Below, piece after piece: positions 33,068 through 39,355 of a stretch of DNA of 39,355 bases (position 1 is the stretch's first letter; each line of letters starts with the position of its first letter). This DNA comes from an uncultured Polaribacter sp. (GTDB taxonomy: Bacteria; Bacteroidota; Bacteroidia; Flavobacteriales; Flavobacteriaceae): NCBI RefSeq assembly GCF_947501385.1, contig NZ_CANMVP010000034.1, positions 1 to 39,355 of the forward strand, given 5' to 3'. Position numbers and translations under genes: made by a program. The notes under the pieces are model-generated. The model was given only the letters and a program-made list of their open reading frames with translations. It was not told the DNA's origin and did no database searches.

Positions 33068-34390
33068 TTATTTCTTTTGTGATGCTGGTAAATAGTCTAT
33101 TACAACACGTTTGTTTTTCGCTAAATATTTTTTAGCAACGGCTCTAATTTCTTCTTTTGTGATAGAATTAATAACTTCTAACCCCGTATTAATTTTTTGT
33201 GTGTCTCCCATTAGCATATAATTACTTACCAATGATGATGCAATGCCTTCTACGCTTGAGTTAGAGGAAACAAAATTGTTTTCGAACTTATTTCTTACTT
33301 TTTGTAAATCTTCATCAGAAATTAATTCTGTTTGTAATTTTAAGATTTCTTCATCCATTTCATTAATCAAATCATCTAAAGTAGTTTCTCCTAAAGGAAT
33401 TGCTCCAATTGTGTACACACTATAATCAACTAAAGGTCTACCAAAAGAAAATACAGCTAAGGCTTTCTTTTTAGTTTCTACTAATTTTTTTTGTAGTCTA
33501 GAACTTTTTCCATCACTTAAAACAGTAGAAATAACATCTAAAACTTTAGCATCTCTATCTCTCATAGATGGTGTTTTGTATGCCAAAACAATTGCAGGTA
33601 ATTGAATATTAGAGTCGTATTCTGTAACTCTTTTTTCTGTGGTTCTTTCTGGTTCTATCGTTTTAACAGCTTTAGGTGCAATTCTTGCTGGTATTGTACC
33701 AAAATAATCTTTAATTAAAGACTTCGTTTCCTTTTTTTGAAAATCTCCAGCAACTACTAAAACAGCATTGTTTGGCATATACCATTTGTCATAAAATGCT
33801 TTAAATTCTTCTAATTTAGCATTGTCTAAGTCTTCAATAAAACCAATTAAAGGTCTCCCATAATTGTGGTTATCAAAAATATGCTTGTAAATCATTCCGT
33901 ATTGAATTTTACCATAAGGCGCATTATCCATACGTTGTCTTTTCTCTTCTTTTACAACTTCATTTTGTGTATCAATGGCCTTTTGATCTAAAATAGGATG
34001 CAAAAGTCTTTCAGATTCCATCCATAAACCCAACTTTAATTCGTTAGAAGGATATGTTCCATAATAATAAGTTCTATCCCAGTTTGTATTTGCGTTTCCG
34101 CTTCCACCTCTTGCAGATTGTATCTCACTCCATTTACCTCTTTCAATATTCTTTGTTCCAGTAAACAATAAGTGTTCATAAAAATGAGCCATTCCTGTTT
34201 TTCCATCCTCTTCATCTACAGAACCTACATTATACATAACACCAACAGTAACTAGTGGCGCAGAATTGTCTTGATGCAATATTACATGCATTCCATTGTC
34301 TAATTTGTACTCTTCAAATTCAACCTGTTGTGCATTTGTAGAAAATGCAAGCAGTAGTGCCGAAGCAAGAGAAAACATACTTTTTTTCAT
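33068..34390 (-). CDS. M16 family zinc metallopeptidase, catalytic subunit
   Basis: A 440-residue periplasmic peptidase with signal peptide (MKKSMFSLASALLLAFSTNAQ). The inverted zinc motif is intact: HFYEH in KTGMAHFYEHLLFTGTKN, with the downstream glutamate in NEVVKEEKRQ. Two M16 halves follow the usual order (VVAGDFQKKETKSLIKDYFGTIPA closes the first). It should degrade peptides in the periplasm together with the non-catalytic partner encoded next on the same strand, as in mitochondrial-processing-peptidase-like pairs. A possible -7 element (CAAAAATA on +, 34482-34489) lies ~90 bp upstream. Confidence 0.93.
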   Translation of the reverse strand: MKKSMFSLASALLLAFSTNAQQVEFEEYKLDNGMHVILHQDNSAPLVTVGVMYNVGSVDEEDGKTGMAHFYEHLLFTGTKNIERGKWSEIQSARGGSGNANTNWDRTYYYGTYPSNELKLGLWMESERLLHPILDQKAIDTQNEVVKEEKRQRMDNAPYGKIQYGMIYKHIFDNHNYGRPLIGFIEDLDNAKLEEFKAFYDKWYMPNNAVLVVAGDFQKKETKSLIKDYFGTIPARIAPKAVKTIEPERTTEKRVTEYDSNIQLPAIVLAYKTPSMRDRDAKVLDVISTVLSDGKSSRLQKKLVETKKKALAVFSFGRPLVDYSVYTIGAIPLGETTLDDLINEMDEEILKLQTELISDEDLQKVRNKFENNFVSSNSSVEGIASSLVSNYMLMGDTQKINTGLEVINSITKEEIRAVAKKYLAKNKRVVIDYLPASQKK

Positions 34391-34566
34391 TTATTTTTTG
34401 TTTAATTAATATTTGATGACCTGTTTGACGCAGAAAAATTTTCTTTGTTACAACAAATTAACATTCTTTATAAGATATTTTCAAAAATAATAAGAATCCT
34501 GCAAAATAAGAAGTTAAAACGCTATTTATTCACTTGATTCTAATGCTTTTATTTTTTAAGACAATG

Positions 34567-34596
34567 TTGTAGGATTCTAAAAAAGATGTATATTTG
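34567..34596 (+). promoter_or_regulatory. Promoter of rplU-rpmA
   Basis: TTG (34567-34569), a 19-bp spacer and TATATTTG (34589-34596) match the Bacteroidota housekeeping promoter exactly. Transcription should begin near 34601, leaving a leader of about 55 nt in which an r-protein control site could sit. Confidence 0.78.
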
Positions 34597-34656
34597 CATC
34601 CGCATTTTCAACAGAGAAGATGCCATTAATTAGTATAAATACGCAAAACAAATAGT

Positions 34657-35346
34657 ATGTACGCAATCGTAGAGATAGCAGGGCAGCAGTTTAAAGTTGC
34701 AAAAGACCAAAAAGTATACGTACACCGTTTAAAAGGAGAAGAAGGATCGAAAGTTACTTTTGATAACGTTCTTTTACTTGATGACAAAGGAAGTATATCT
34801 ATTGGCGCCCCAGCTATAAAAGGAGCCGAAGTAACGGCAAAAATTTTAAGTCACTTACAAGGTGATAAAGTAATCGTCTTCAAAAAGAAAAGAAGAAAAG
34901 GTTATCAAAAGAAAAACGGACACAGACAAGCTTTAAGCGAGATTCAAATTGAATCTATTGCTGCTTCTGGTTCTAAAAAAGCTACTAAAAAAGAAGCTGC
35001 ACCAAAAACTGCTACTAAAAAAGCAGAGGTTGAGGTAAGTGATAATTTAGTTACAAGAGCAGAAAATCGTGTTGAAGAAAGCAACGTGGAGATTGATGTT
35101 GAAAAATTATTAAATAGTATTGGTACTGCAACGAAAGCAGAAGCTGATGATTTAAAAGAAATCAACGGAATTGGACCTGCCTATGCAGATAGACTAAATG
35201 AAGTTGGTGTGTATACATACGAACAAATCAGTAAATTAAAAGTTGCTGATAGAAAAGAACTTTCTGCTATTGATGGTATAACTCGCGATAAGATAGAATC
35301 TGAAGAGTGGGTGAAGCAAGCAAAAGCTTTATTAAAGAAAAAATAA
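34657..35346 (+). CDS. rplU: 50S ribosomal protein L21 with C-terminal helix-hairpin-helix extension
   Basis: A 229-residue protein. The first ~102 residues are L21 (MYAIVEIAGQQFKVAKDQKVYVHRL, KVIVFKKKRRKGYQKKNGHRQ), which binds 23S rRNA in the large subunit. The remainder is an extension absent from the ~103-residue bacterial standard: a Lys/Ala-rich linker (KKATKKEAAPKTATKKAE) and a domain at ~165-225 with a helix-hairpin-helix (LKEINGIGPAYADRLNEVGV), the type found in DNA- or RNA-binding proteins. Extended L21 occurs in other flavobacteria. It is followed by rpmA after 23 bp, the classical order. Confidence 0.95.
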   Translation: MYAIVEIAGQQFKVAKDQKVYVHRLKGEEGSKVTFDNVLLLDDKGSISIGAPAIKGAEVTAKILSHLQGDKVIVFKKKRRKGYQKKNGHRQALSEIQIESIAASGSKKATKKEAAPKTATKKAEVEVSDNLVTRAENRVEESNVEIDVEKLLNSIGTATKAEADDLKEINGIGPAYADRLNEVGVYTYEQISKLKVADRKELSAIDGITRDKIESEEWVKQAKALLKKK

Positions 35347-35369
35347 TTAATCGATTAAATATTTAAGCC

Positions 35370-35630
35370 ATGGCACATAAAAAAGGAGTCGGTAGTTCGA
35401 AGAACGGTAGAGAATCAGAATCGAAACGTTTAGGTGTAAAAATATTTGGAGGACAAGCTGCAATAGCAGGTAATATTATTGTTCGTCAAAGAGGAACCAC
35501 TCACAATCCAGGAGAAAACGTTTACATGGGTAAAGATCATACTTTACACGCAAAGGTTGACGGAGTAGTAGAGTTTAGAAAGAAAAGAGACAATAGATCT
35601 TATGTTTCTATAACTCCATTTGAAGCTTAA
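35370..35630 (+). CDS. rpmA: 50S ribosomal protein L27
   Basis: An 86-residue protein with the invariant start MAHKKGVGSSKNGRESESKRLGVK and GNIIVRQRGTTHNPGENVYMGKDHTL. L27 sits at the peptidyl-transferase centre and its N-terminus contacts tRNA. The N-terminus begins directly with AHKKG, without the cleaved leader seen in Firmicutes. It is the second gene of the rplU operon and ends before a hairpin terminator. Confidence 0.98.
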   Translation: MAHKKGVGSSKNGRESESKRLGVKIFGGQAAIAGNIIVRQRGTTHNPGENVYMGKDHTLHAKVDGVVEFRKKRDNRSYVSITPFEA

Positions 35631-35655
35631 GAAATTAAGGTTTAAAAAAAGTTTA

Positions 35656-35690
35656 AAAGGCTCAAACATTCAATTGTTTGAGCTTTTTTG
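35656..35690 (+). terminator. Intrinsic terminator of rplU-rpmA
   Basis: GCTCAAACA pairs with TGTTTGAGC around a short loop and is followed by six T, 26 bp after the rpmA stop. Confidence 0.9.
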
Positions 35691-35744
35691 TGTTTAGCGT
35701 ATTTTGTAGAAGTATACTAGCTTCTATTTTGTACTTTTACAAAG

Positions 35745-37058
35745 ATGAAATTTTTGTACAATTTTGTAGTCTTTTTGGCTTCTTTATTATTGCCAATAGT
35801 AGCTGTTTTTAATAAAAAAATAAAGCTTTTTATGGATGGTAGAAAAGAGACATTTGCTAAAATTTCACCCTTAAAGAATAAAGACGTTATTTGGTTTCAC
35901 GCAGCTTCTTTAGGTGAGTTTGAGCAGGCAAGACCTGTTATTGAAGAAATTAAAAAAAGGCATGCTAACTATAAAATAGTAGTCACTTTTTTTTCTCCTT
36001 CGGGATATGAAATACGAAAAAATTATAATTTAGCTGACGTAATTTGTTATTTGCCATTAGATTCAGAAAAGAATGCAAGAAAATTTATTGAAATATTAAA
36101 TCTGAAGTTAGTAATTTTTATAAAATATGAATTTTGGCCTAATTTTCTAAATGAATTAAAAAAGAAAGAAATTCCAACAATTTTAGTTTCAGGAATTTTA
36201 AGAGAAAAGCAGCTCTTCTTTAAAAGTTATGGTGGCTTTATGAAAAAGTCTTTGGAGGCTTTCCATCATTTTTTTGTGCAAGATGAGAGTTCTAAAAAAT
36301 TGCTAAAGTCCATCAATCTTGAGAATGTTACGGTTGCGGGAGACACTCGTTTTGATAGGGTTTCTAAAATTTTAGAACAAGATAACTCACTAGATTTTAT
36401 CAACGAATTTAAAGACAATACCTATACAATTGTTGCAGGAAGTACTTGGGCAGAAGATGAAGAGTTATTAGTGAATTACATAAATAAGAAAGCCTTAGAA
36501 AACGAAAAATTTATAATTGCGCCTCATAATATCAAACAAGATGCAATTTTAGAATTGCAAAAATCAATTAATAAAAAGGTTATTAAATATACAGATGTCT
36601 GGTCGAGCGAAGTCGAGACCTCAAAAAAGTTGAAACTCTCGAAAAAGTTTGTCTTGAGCGAAGTTGAAAGAACCAAGGAGATAAAAAATAATTTAGCGGC
36701 ATATCAAGTTTTTATTATTGATACCATTGGTATTCTAACCAAAATTTATGCTACTGCAGATGTTGCTTATGTTGGAGGAGGTCTAAAAACAGGTTTGCAT
36801 AATATTTTAGAACCAGCAACTTTTGGGATTCCTGTAGTGATTGGAAATAAGTATGAAAAATTTAAAGAAGCTGTAGATTTGGTGCATATTGGTGGCTGTT
36901 TATCAATTAAAAATCAAGAAGAATTCAATACGAGTTTTATCAATTTAAAAAACGATACAAACTTTAGAAATTTAACAGGAATTATCAATAAAAAGTATAT
37001 TGAAGATAACCTTGGGGCAACAGAATTAATTATGAATTATTTAGAAACAAAATTATAA
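35745..37058 (+). CDS. waaA: 3-deoxy-D-manno-octulosonic acid (Kdo) transferase
   Basis: A 437-residue GT30-family inner-membrane glycosyltransferase that adds Kdo to lipid A precursor. N-terminal membrane anchor (FLYNFVVFLASLLLPIVAVFN), acceptor domain with HAASLGEFEQARPVIEEIKKRHANYKIVVTFFSPSGYE, and donor-binding domain with ATADVAYVGGGLKTGLHNILEPATFGIPVVIG. Residues ~285-312 (VWSSEVETSKKLKLSKKFVLSEVERTK) are encoded by palindromic repeat DNA and appear inserted just before the conserved VFIIDTIGIL strand, making the protein longer than usual. The frame remains open, so the enzyme is probably functional with an extra surface loop. Confidence 0.92.
   Translation: MKFLYNFVVFLASLLLPIVAVFNKKIKLFMDGRKETFAKISPLKNKDVIWFHAASLGEFEQARPVIEEIKKRHANYKIVVTFFSPSGYEIRKNYNLADVICYLPLDSEKNARKFIEILNLKLVIFIKYEFWPNFLNELKKKEIPTILVSGILREKQLFFKSYGGFMKKSLEAFHHFFVQDESSKKLLKSINLENVTVAGDTRFDRVSKILEQDNSLDFINEFKDNTYTIVAGSTWAEDEELLVNYINKKALENEKFIIAPHNIKQDAILELQKSINKKVIKYTDVWSSEVETSKKLKLSKKFVLSEVERTKEIKNNLAAYQVFIIDTIGILTKIYATADVAYVGGGLKTGLHNILEPATFGIPVVIGNKYEKFKEAVDLVHIGGCLSIKNQEEFNTSFINLKNDTNFRNLTGIINKKYIEDNLGATELIMNYLETKL
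36599..36680 (+). repeat. In-frame palindromic repeat elements inside waaA
   Basis: GGTCGAGCGAAGTCGAGACC (36601-36620) and TTGAGCGAAGTTGAAAG (36654-36670) share the core GAGCGAAGT and resemble dispersed flavobacterial intergenic repeats; a related GGTCGAGCG...GAGACC unit lies just after the gene. Here they add about 28 codons. Confidence 0.75.
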
Positions 37059-37068
37059 CAAATGTCAG

Positions 37069-37098
37069 GTCGAGCGTTCCGAAGCTTCGGAAGAGACC
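37069..37098 (+). repeat. Intergenic palindromic repeat between waaA and yeeE-like gene
   Basis: GGTCGAGCG and GAGACC flank the perfect 16-bp palindrome TTCCGAAGCTTCGGAA. The ends are those of the element inside waaA, so this is a second member of the same repeat family, and it may also act as a hairpin in the mRNA. Confidence 0.75.
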
Positions 37099-37118
37099 TC
37101 ATTATTTAATATGAAAGC

Positions 37119-37676
37119 ATGGATTTTATTTTACAACCTTGGCCTTGGTACGTTGGAGGCCCATTAATAGCAATCTCGCTATTATTATATTTTTACTTCG
37201 GAAAGAATTTTGGCGCATCTACAAATTTTGAAACCCTTTGTACAATGGCGGGCGCAGGAAAAGTATCTGACTATTTTAAAAAAGACTGGAAAGAACGTGA
37301 TTTTGCAATGCTATTTGTTATTGGTTTAATTATTGGTGGATTTATTTCTGCCTATTATTTAATACCAAATCAAACCATAGATTTAAATCCAACAACAGTT
37401 CAAGAACTAACTGATTTAGGTTTTACAAATGTTGCAAATCAGTATTTTCCTGATAAGATTTTTGGTGAGGAAGCATTTTCATCACTTAAAGGATTTTTAA
37501 TTTTGTTACTTTCTGGAGTACTCATTGGTTTCGGAACACGTTATGCTGGTGGTTGTACTTCTGGGCATGCAATTACAGGTTTAAGTAGTTTACAATTACC
37601 ATCTTTATTAGCCGTAATTGGTTTTTTTATTGGTGGAATTATAGCAACTTGGTTTATAATTCCAATTTTATTTTAG
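37119..37676 (+). CDS. YeeE/YedE-type sulfur-compound transporter, larger subunit
   Basis: A 185-residue inner-membrane protein with about five helices. It carries the family cysteines: ETLCTMAGAG (~42) and GFGTRYAGGCTSGHAITGLSSLQLPS (~150). In the thiosulfate transporter YeeE, such cysteines on the central helices relay the substrate. Pairs of a ~185-residue YeeE/YedE protein and a shorter DUF6691 protein, as here, form a split version of the full-length transporter. The ATG at 37119 is the natural start; repeat DNA lies directly upstream. Substrate (thiosulfate or other sulfur species) is inferred from the family. Confidence 0.88.
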   Translation: MDFILQPWPWYVGGPLIAISLLLYFYFGKNFGASTNFETLCTMAGAGKVSDYFKKDWKERDFAMLFVIGLIIGGFISAYYLIPNQTIDLNPTTVQELTDLGFTNVANQYFPDKIFGEEAFSSLKGFLILLLSGVLIGFGTRYAGGCTSGHAITGLSSLQLPSLLAVIGFFIGGIIATWFIIPILF

Positions 37677-37690
37677 GAATTTATTCATTT

Positions 37691-37771
37691 CCTGCAAGGT
37701 TTCAAAAACCTTGTTGGTATTCATAACAAATAAACATACCTACAAGGACAAGGAAAAAAAGATCTTGCAGG
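37691..37771 (+). repeat. Long imperfect inverted repeat between the two YeeE-type genes
   Basis: CCTGCAAG (37691-37698) mirrors CTTGCAGG (37764-37771), and CCTTGTTGGTAT (37709-37720) mirrors ATACCTACAAGG (37736-37747) with one mismatch. The ~81-bp unit would fold into a long hairpin in the mRNA and looks like a mobile palindromic element. Confidence 0.75.
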
Positions 37772-37785
37772 GTAAAAATATCAAA

Positions 37786-38199
37786 ATGAAAAACATCAGA
37801 TTTTTAATATTAGGATTTTTTTTCGCAATTGTGTTAAGTAAAACGCAAGCCATTTCTTGGTATCGTTTTTATGAAATGTTTAAATTTCAATCTTTTCACA
37901 TGTTTGGAATCATTGGAGGCGCAGTGGTTATTTCTGCTATTTTTATGCAGTTGTTTAAAAACGGAAAAATTAAAGATATCAACGGGAATAAAATTATACC
38001 AAAGCCAAAGAAAAAAGGCTTTATCAGCACTATTTTGGGAGGCACCTTTTTTGGTTTAGGCTGGGGAATTTCTGGTGCTTGTGCAGCACCAATTTTTGTG
38101 ATTCTTGGTTTTAAATTAGTTCCGGCTTTAATTTTATTAGTGGGTGCGCTTTTAGGGGCATTTATATACGGAATCTTGAGTAAAAAATTACCAAATTAA
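37786..38199 (+). CDS. DUF6691 / YeeE-type transporter, smaller subunit
   Basis: A 137-residue inner-membrane protein with about four helices (FLILGFFFAIVLSKTQAI, MFGIIGGAVVISAIFMQLF, GLGWGISGACAAPIFVILGF, LILLVGALLGAFIYGIL). The GISGACAAP cysteine corresponds to the family motif. The start at ATG 37786 gives the normal N-terminus; the frame extends upstream to 37711, but that extension is encoded by the repeat element and is hydrophilic. It pairs with the protein encoded at 37119. The stop codon abuts the moaA start without a gap, indicating translational coupling. Confidence 0.87.
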   Translation: MKNIRFLILGFFFAIVLSKTQAISWYRFYEMFKFQSFHMFGIIGGAVVISAIFMQLFKNGKIKDINGNKIIPKPKKKGFISTILGGTFFGLGWGISGACAAPIFVILGFKLVPALILLVGALLGAFIYGILSKKLPN

Positions 38200-39192
38200 A
38201 TGAGCAAACTTGTAGATAATTTTGGACGACAAATAGCATATGTGCGATTGGCAGTTACAGATCGCTGTAACTTGCGATGCCAATATTGCATGCCTGCTCA
38301 TGGAATAGATATTGTGCCAAGACAGGAATTATTAACTTTTAAAGAAATGTACCGTCTAGTTCGTGTTTTAACAGAGTTAGGTGTCAATAAAGTACGATTA
38401 ACTGGAGGCGAACCTTTTGTTCGGAAAGACTTTGTTGGTTTTTTAGAAATGCTGTCTTATAATGATTTGTTAGATGCGATTAACATTACTACAAACGGAG
38501 CATTAATTTCTCATCATATTTCTAAAATTGAAAAGCTTAAAAAAGTAAAAAATATCAATTTAAGTATCGATAGTTTACAAAGAGAAAAATTTGCAAAAAT
38601 TACACGAAGAGATGTTTTTCCAGAAGTCTATAAAACCTTTGAATTATTAGAGAAAAGCAGTTTAAATTTAAAACTGAATGTGGTGGTACAATCGGGTTTT
38701 AATACAGATGAAATTACTGATTTTGTAAGACTAACAAAAGATAAAAATGTTGCTGTACGTTTTATTGAAGAAATGCCATTTAATGGAAAAGGGCAACGCG
38801 AAATGCAAGAAAACTGGACGTTCAGAAAAATTTTAGAAGAAATACAAACGGAATTCAAAGTAAATGAGGTTCCATCTGAAAAATCATCAACATCTAGAAA
38901 TTATTCCATTGATAATCATTTAGGAACTGTGGGGATAATTCCTGCATTTACTAGAACTATCTGTAACGATTGCAATCGAATTAGAATTACAAGTACAGGA
39001 ACTTTTAAAAATTGTTTGTTTGACGATGGTGTTTTTAACTTACGCGATTTTATCAGAAAAGGCGCTTCTAATGACGATTTAAAAGAACTTTTTTTATCTT
39101 TAGTGAAAGAAAAGCCAGAAAACGGATTTATAGCAGAAGCGAATCGAAAAAAAGGAGGTATTTCTGAAAGTATGAGTACAATTGGAGGGTAA
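38200..39192 (+). CDS. moaA: GTP 3',8-cyclase, molybdenum cofactor biosynthesis
   Basis: A 330-residue radical SAM enzyme that converts GTP to 3',8-cyclo-GTP, the first step of molybdopterin synthesis. The N-terminal [4Fe-4S] motif CxxxCxxC is in DRCNLRCQYCMP; the SAM-binding TGGEPFVRKDF follows; the C-terminal second cluster is in ICNDCNRIRITSTGTFKNCLF; and the protein ends in the essential Gly-Gly (STIGG). Length is standard. No other moa, mob or moe gene is visible, so it is either the first gene of a cofactor cluster continuing past the window or a separate copy next to the sulfur transporters. Confidence 0.96.
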   Translation: MSKLVDNFGRQIAYVRLAVTDRCNLRCQYCMPAHGIDIVPRQELLTFKEMYRLVRVLTELGVNKVRLTGGEPFVRKDFVGFLEMLSYNDLLDAINITTNGALISHHISKIEKLKKVKNINLSIDSLQREKFAKITRRDVFPEVYKTFELLEKSSLNLKLNVVVQSGFNTDEITDFVRLTKDKNVAVRFIEEMPFNGKGQREMQENWTFRKILEEIQTEFKVNEVPSEKSSTSRNYSIDNHLGTVGIIPAFTRTICNDCNRIRITSTGTFKNCLFDDGVFNLRDFIRKGASNDDLKELFLSLVKEKPENGFIAEANRKKGGISESMSTIGG

Positions 39193-39355
39193 AGCCCATC
39201 TTAACCTTCACATTTCGTCTTCGCTCAATGCAAGCTCCAAGAAGAAATACTCTTGTGTTTGTGTTACCCTTATAGTTGGTTTGTCATCCTATGTTTGCAA
39301 AAGGATATGGATTAAAGTATTTATATTAGATAGATATTAATAAAAAGGAGAAAGA
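39193..39355. other. Intergenic DNA after moaA to window end
   Basis: No gene is seen. It contains a degenerate repeat-like stretch (CTTCGCTCAATGCAAGCTCC, 39221-39240) and ends in AAAAGGAGAAAGA, which could be a ribosome-binding site for a gene beginning just past the window. Confidence 0.5.

Noticed and set aside
34482..34489. TATTTTTG (minus) as firm promoter of the M16 operon
   Set aside because: The match is exact, but no -33 element is at the right distance and similar CAAA words are frequent nearby, so it is mentioned only within the gene entry.
35701..35733. Direct repeat ATTTTGTA around an AGAAG/CTTCT stem before waaA as an operator
   Set aside because: The words are short and AT-rich, and no second site supports them; chance is likely.
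37711..37785. N-terminal extension of the small YeeE-type protein
   Set aside because: The 25 extra residues are encoded by the palindromic repeat element and are hydrophilic; ATG 37786 gives the natural first helix.

Overview
The window is AT-rich DNA from a member of the Bacteroidota, almost certainly a marine-type Flavobacteriaceae (Polaribacter/Tenacibaculum-like; genus is inference). The grounds are type IX secretion (T9SS) sorting domains of both types, a PorP/SprF protein, a TonB receptor with a carboxypeptidase-regulatory N-terminus, a surface-type lipoprotein signal (C-G-D-D-D), and promoters of the Bacteroidota TTG-N19-TAnnTTTG form. There are no rRNA or tRNA genes, no complete insertion sequence and no CRISPR array.

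Region 1 (1-5654): the 3' part of a huge Asp-rich adhesin with a type B T9SS C-terminus, then a SprF/PorP protein and an OmpA/PD40 protein, a typical T9SS client-plus-partner cassette. Region 2 (5769-11664): housekeeping genes: a type 2 isoleucyl-tRNA synthetase with an altered signature motif, a DksA/TraR-like protein, a small secreted protein, lspA and a DUF4230 protein. Region 3 (14204-11683, minus strand): a four-gene unit of two uncharacterised proteins, a sensor kinase and a NarL-type regulator. Region 4 (14371-18362): uvrC and a patatin/outer-membrane-barrel protein.

Region 5 (18428-27494) looks like a phosphate or anion uptake island: a Pit-family transporter and a phosphate-selective-type porin on the minus strand, and a TonB receptor plus a duplicated beta-helix-like surface lipoprotein on the plus strand. 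Three of the four genes have an upstream direct repeat WTAACRT-N4-WTAACAT with 11-bp period, oriented toward the gene, which is the geometry of a Pho box. The region between porin and receptor also has a perfect 17-bp inverted repeat enclosing the porin's candidate operator and an outward-facing terminator.

Region 6 (27648-34390): a secreted T9SS type A protein with three copies of an unrecognised repeat, a Cys-rich HMA lipoprotein, an EamA transporter and an M16 peptidase pair. Region 7 (34657-39192): rplU with a long helix-hairpin-helix extension, rpmA, waaA, two YeeE/YedE-type transporters and moaA.

A recurring feature is short palindromic repetitive DNA, both between genes (after the EamA gene, after waaA, between the YeeE genes) and apparently inserted in frame inside ileS and waaA. 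The observations I rate highest are the GVHH signature in IleRS, the shared 11-bp-phased boxes in the uptake island, the 17-bp inverted repeat at the porin start, and the in-frame palindromic elements.
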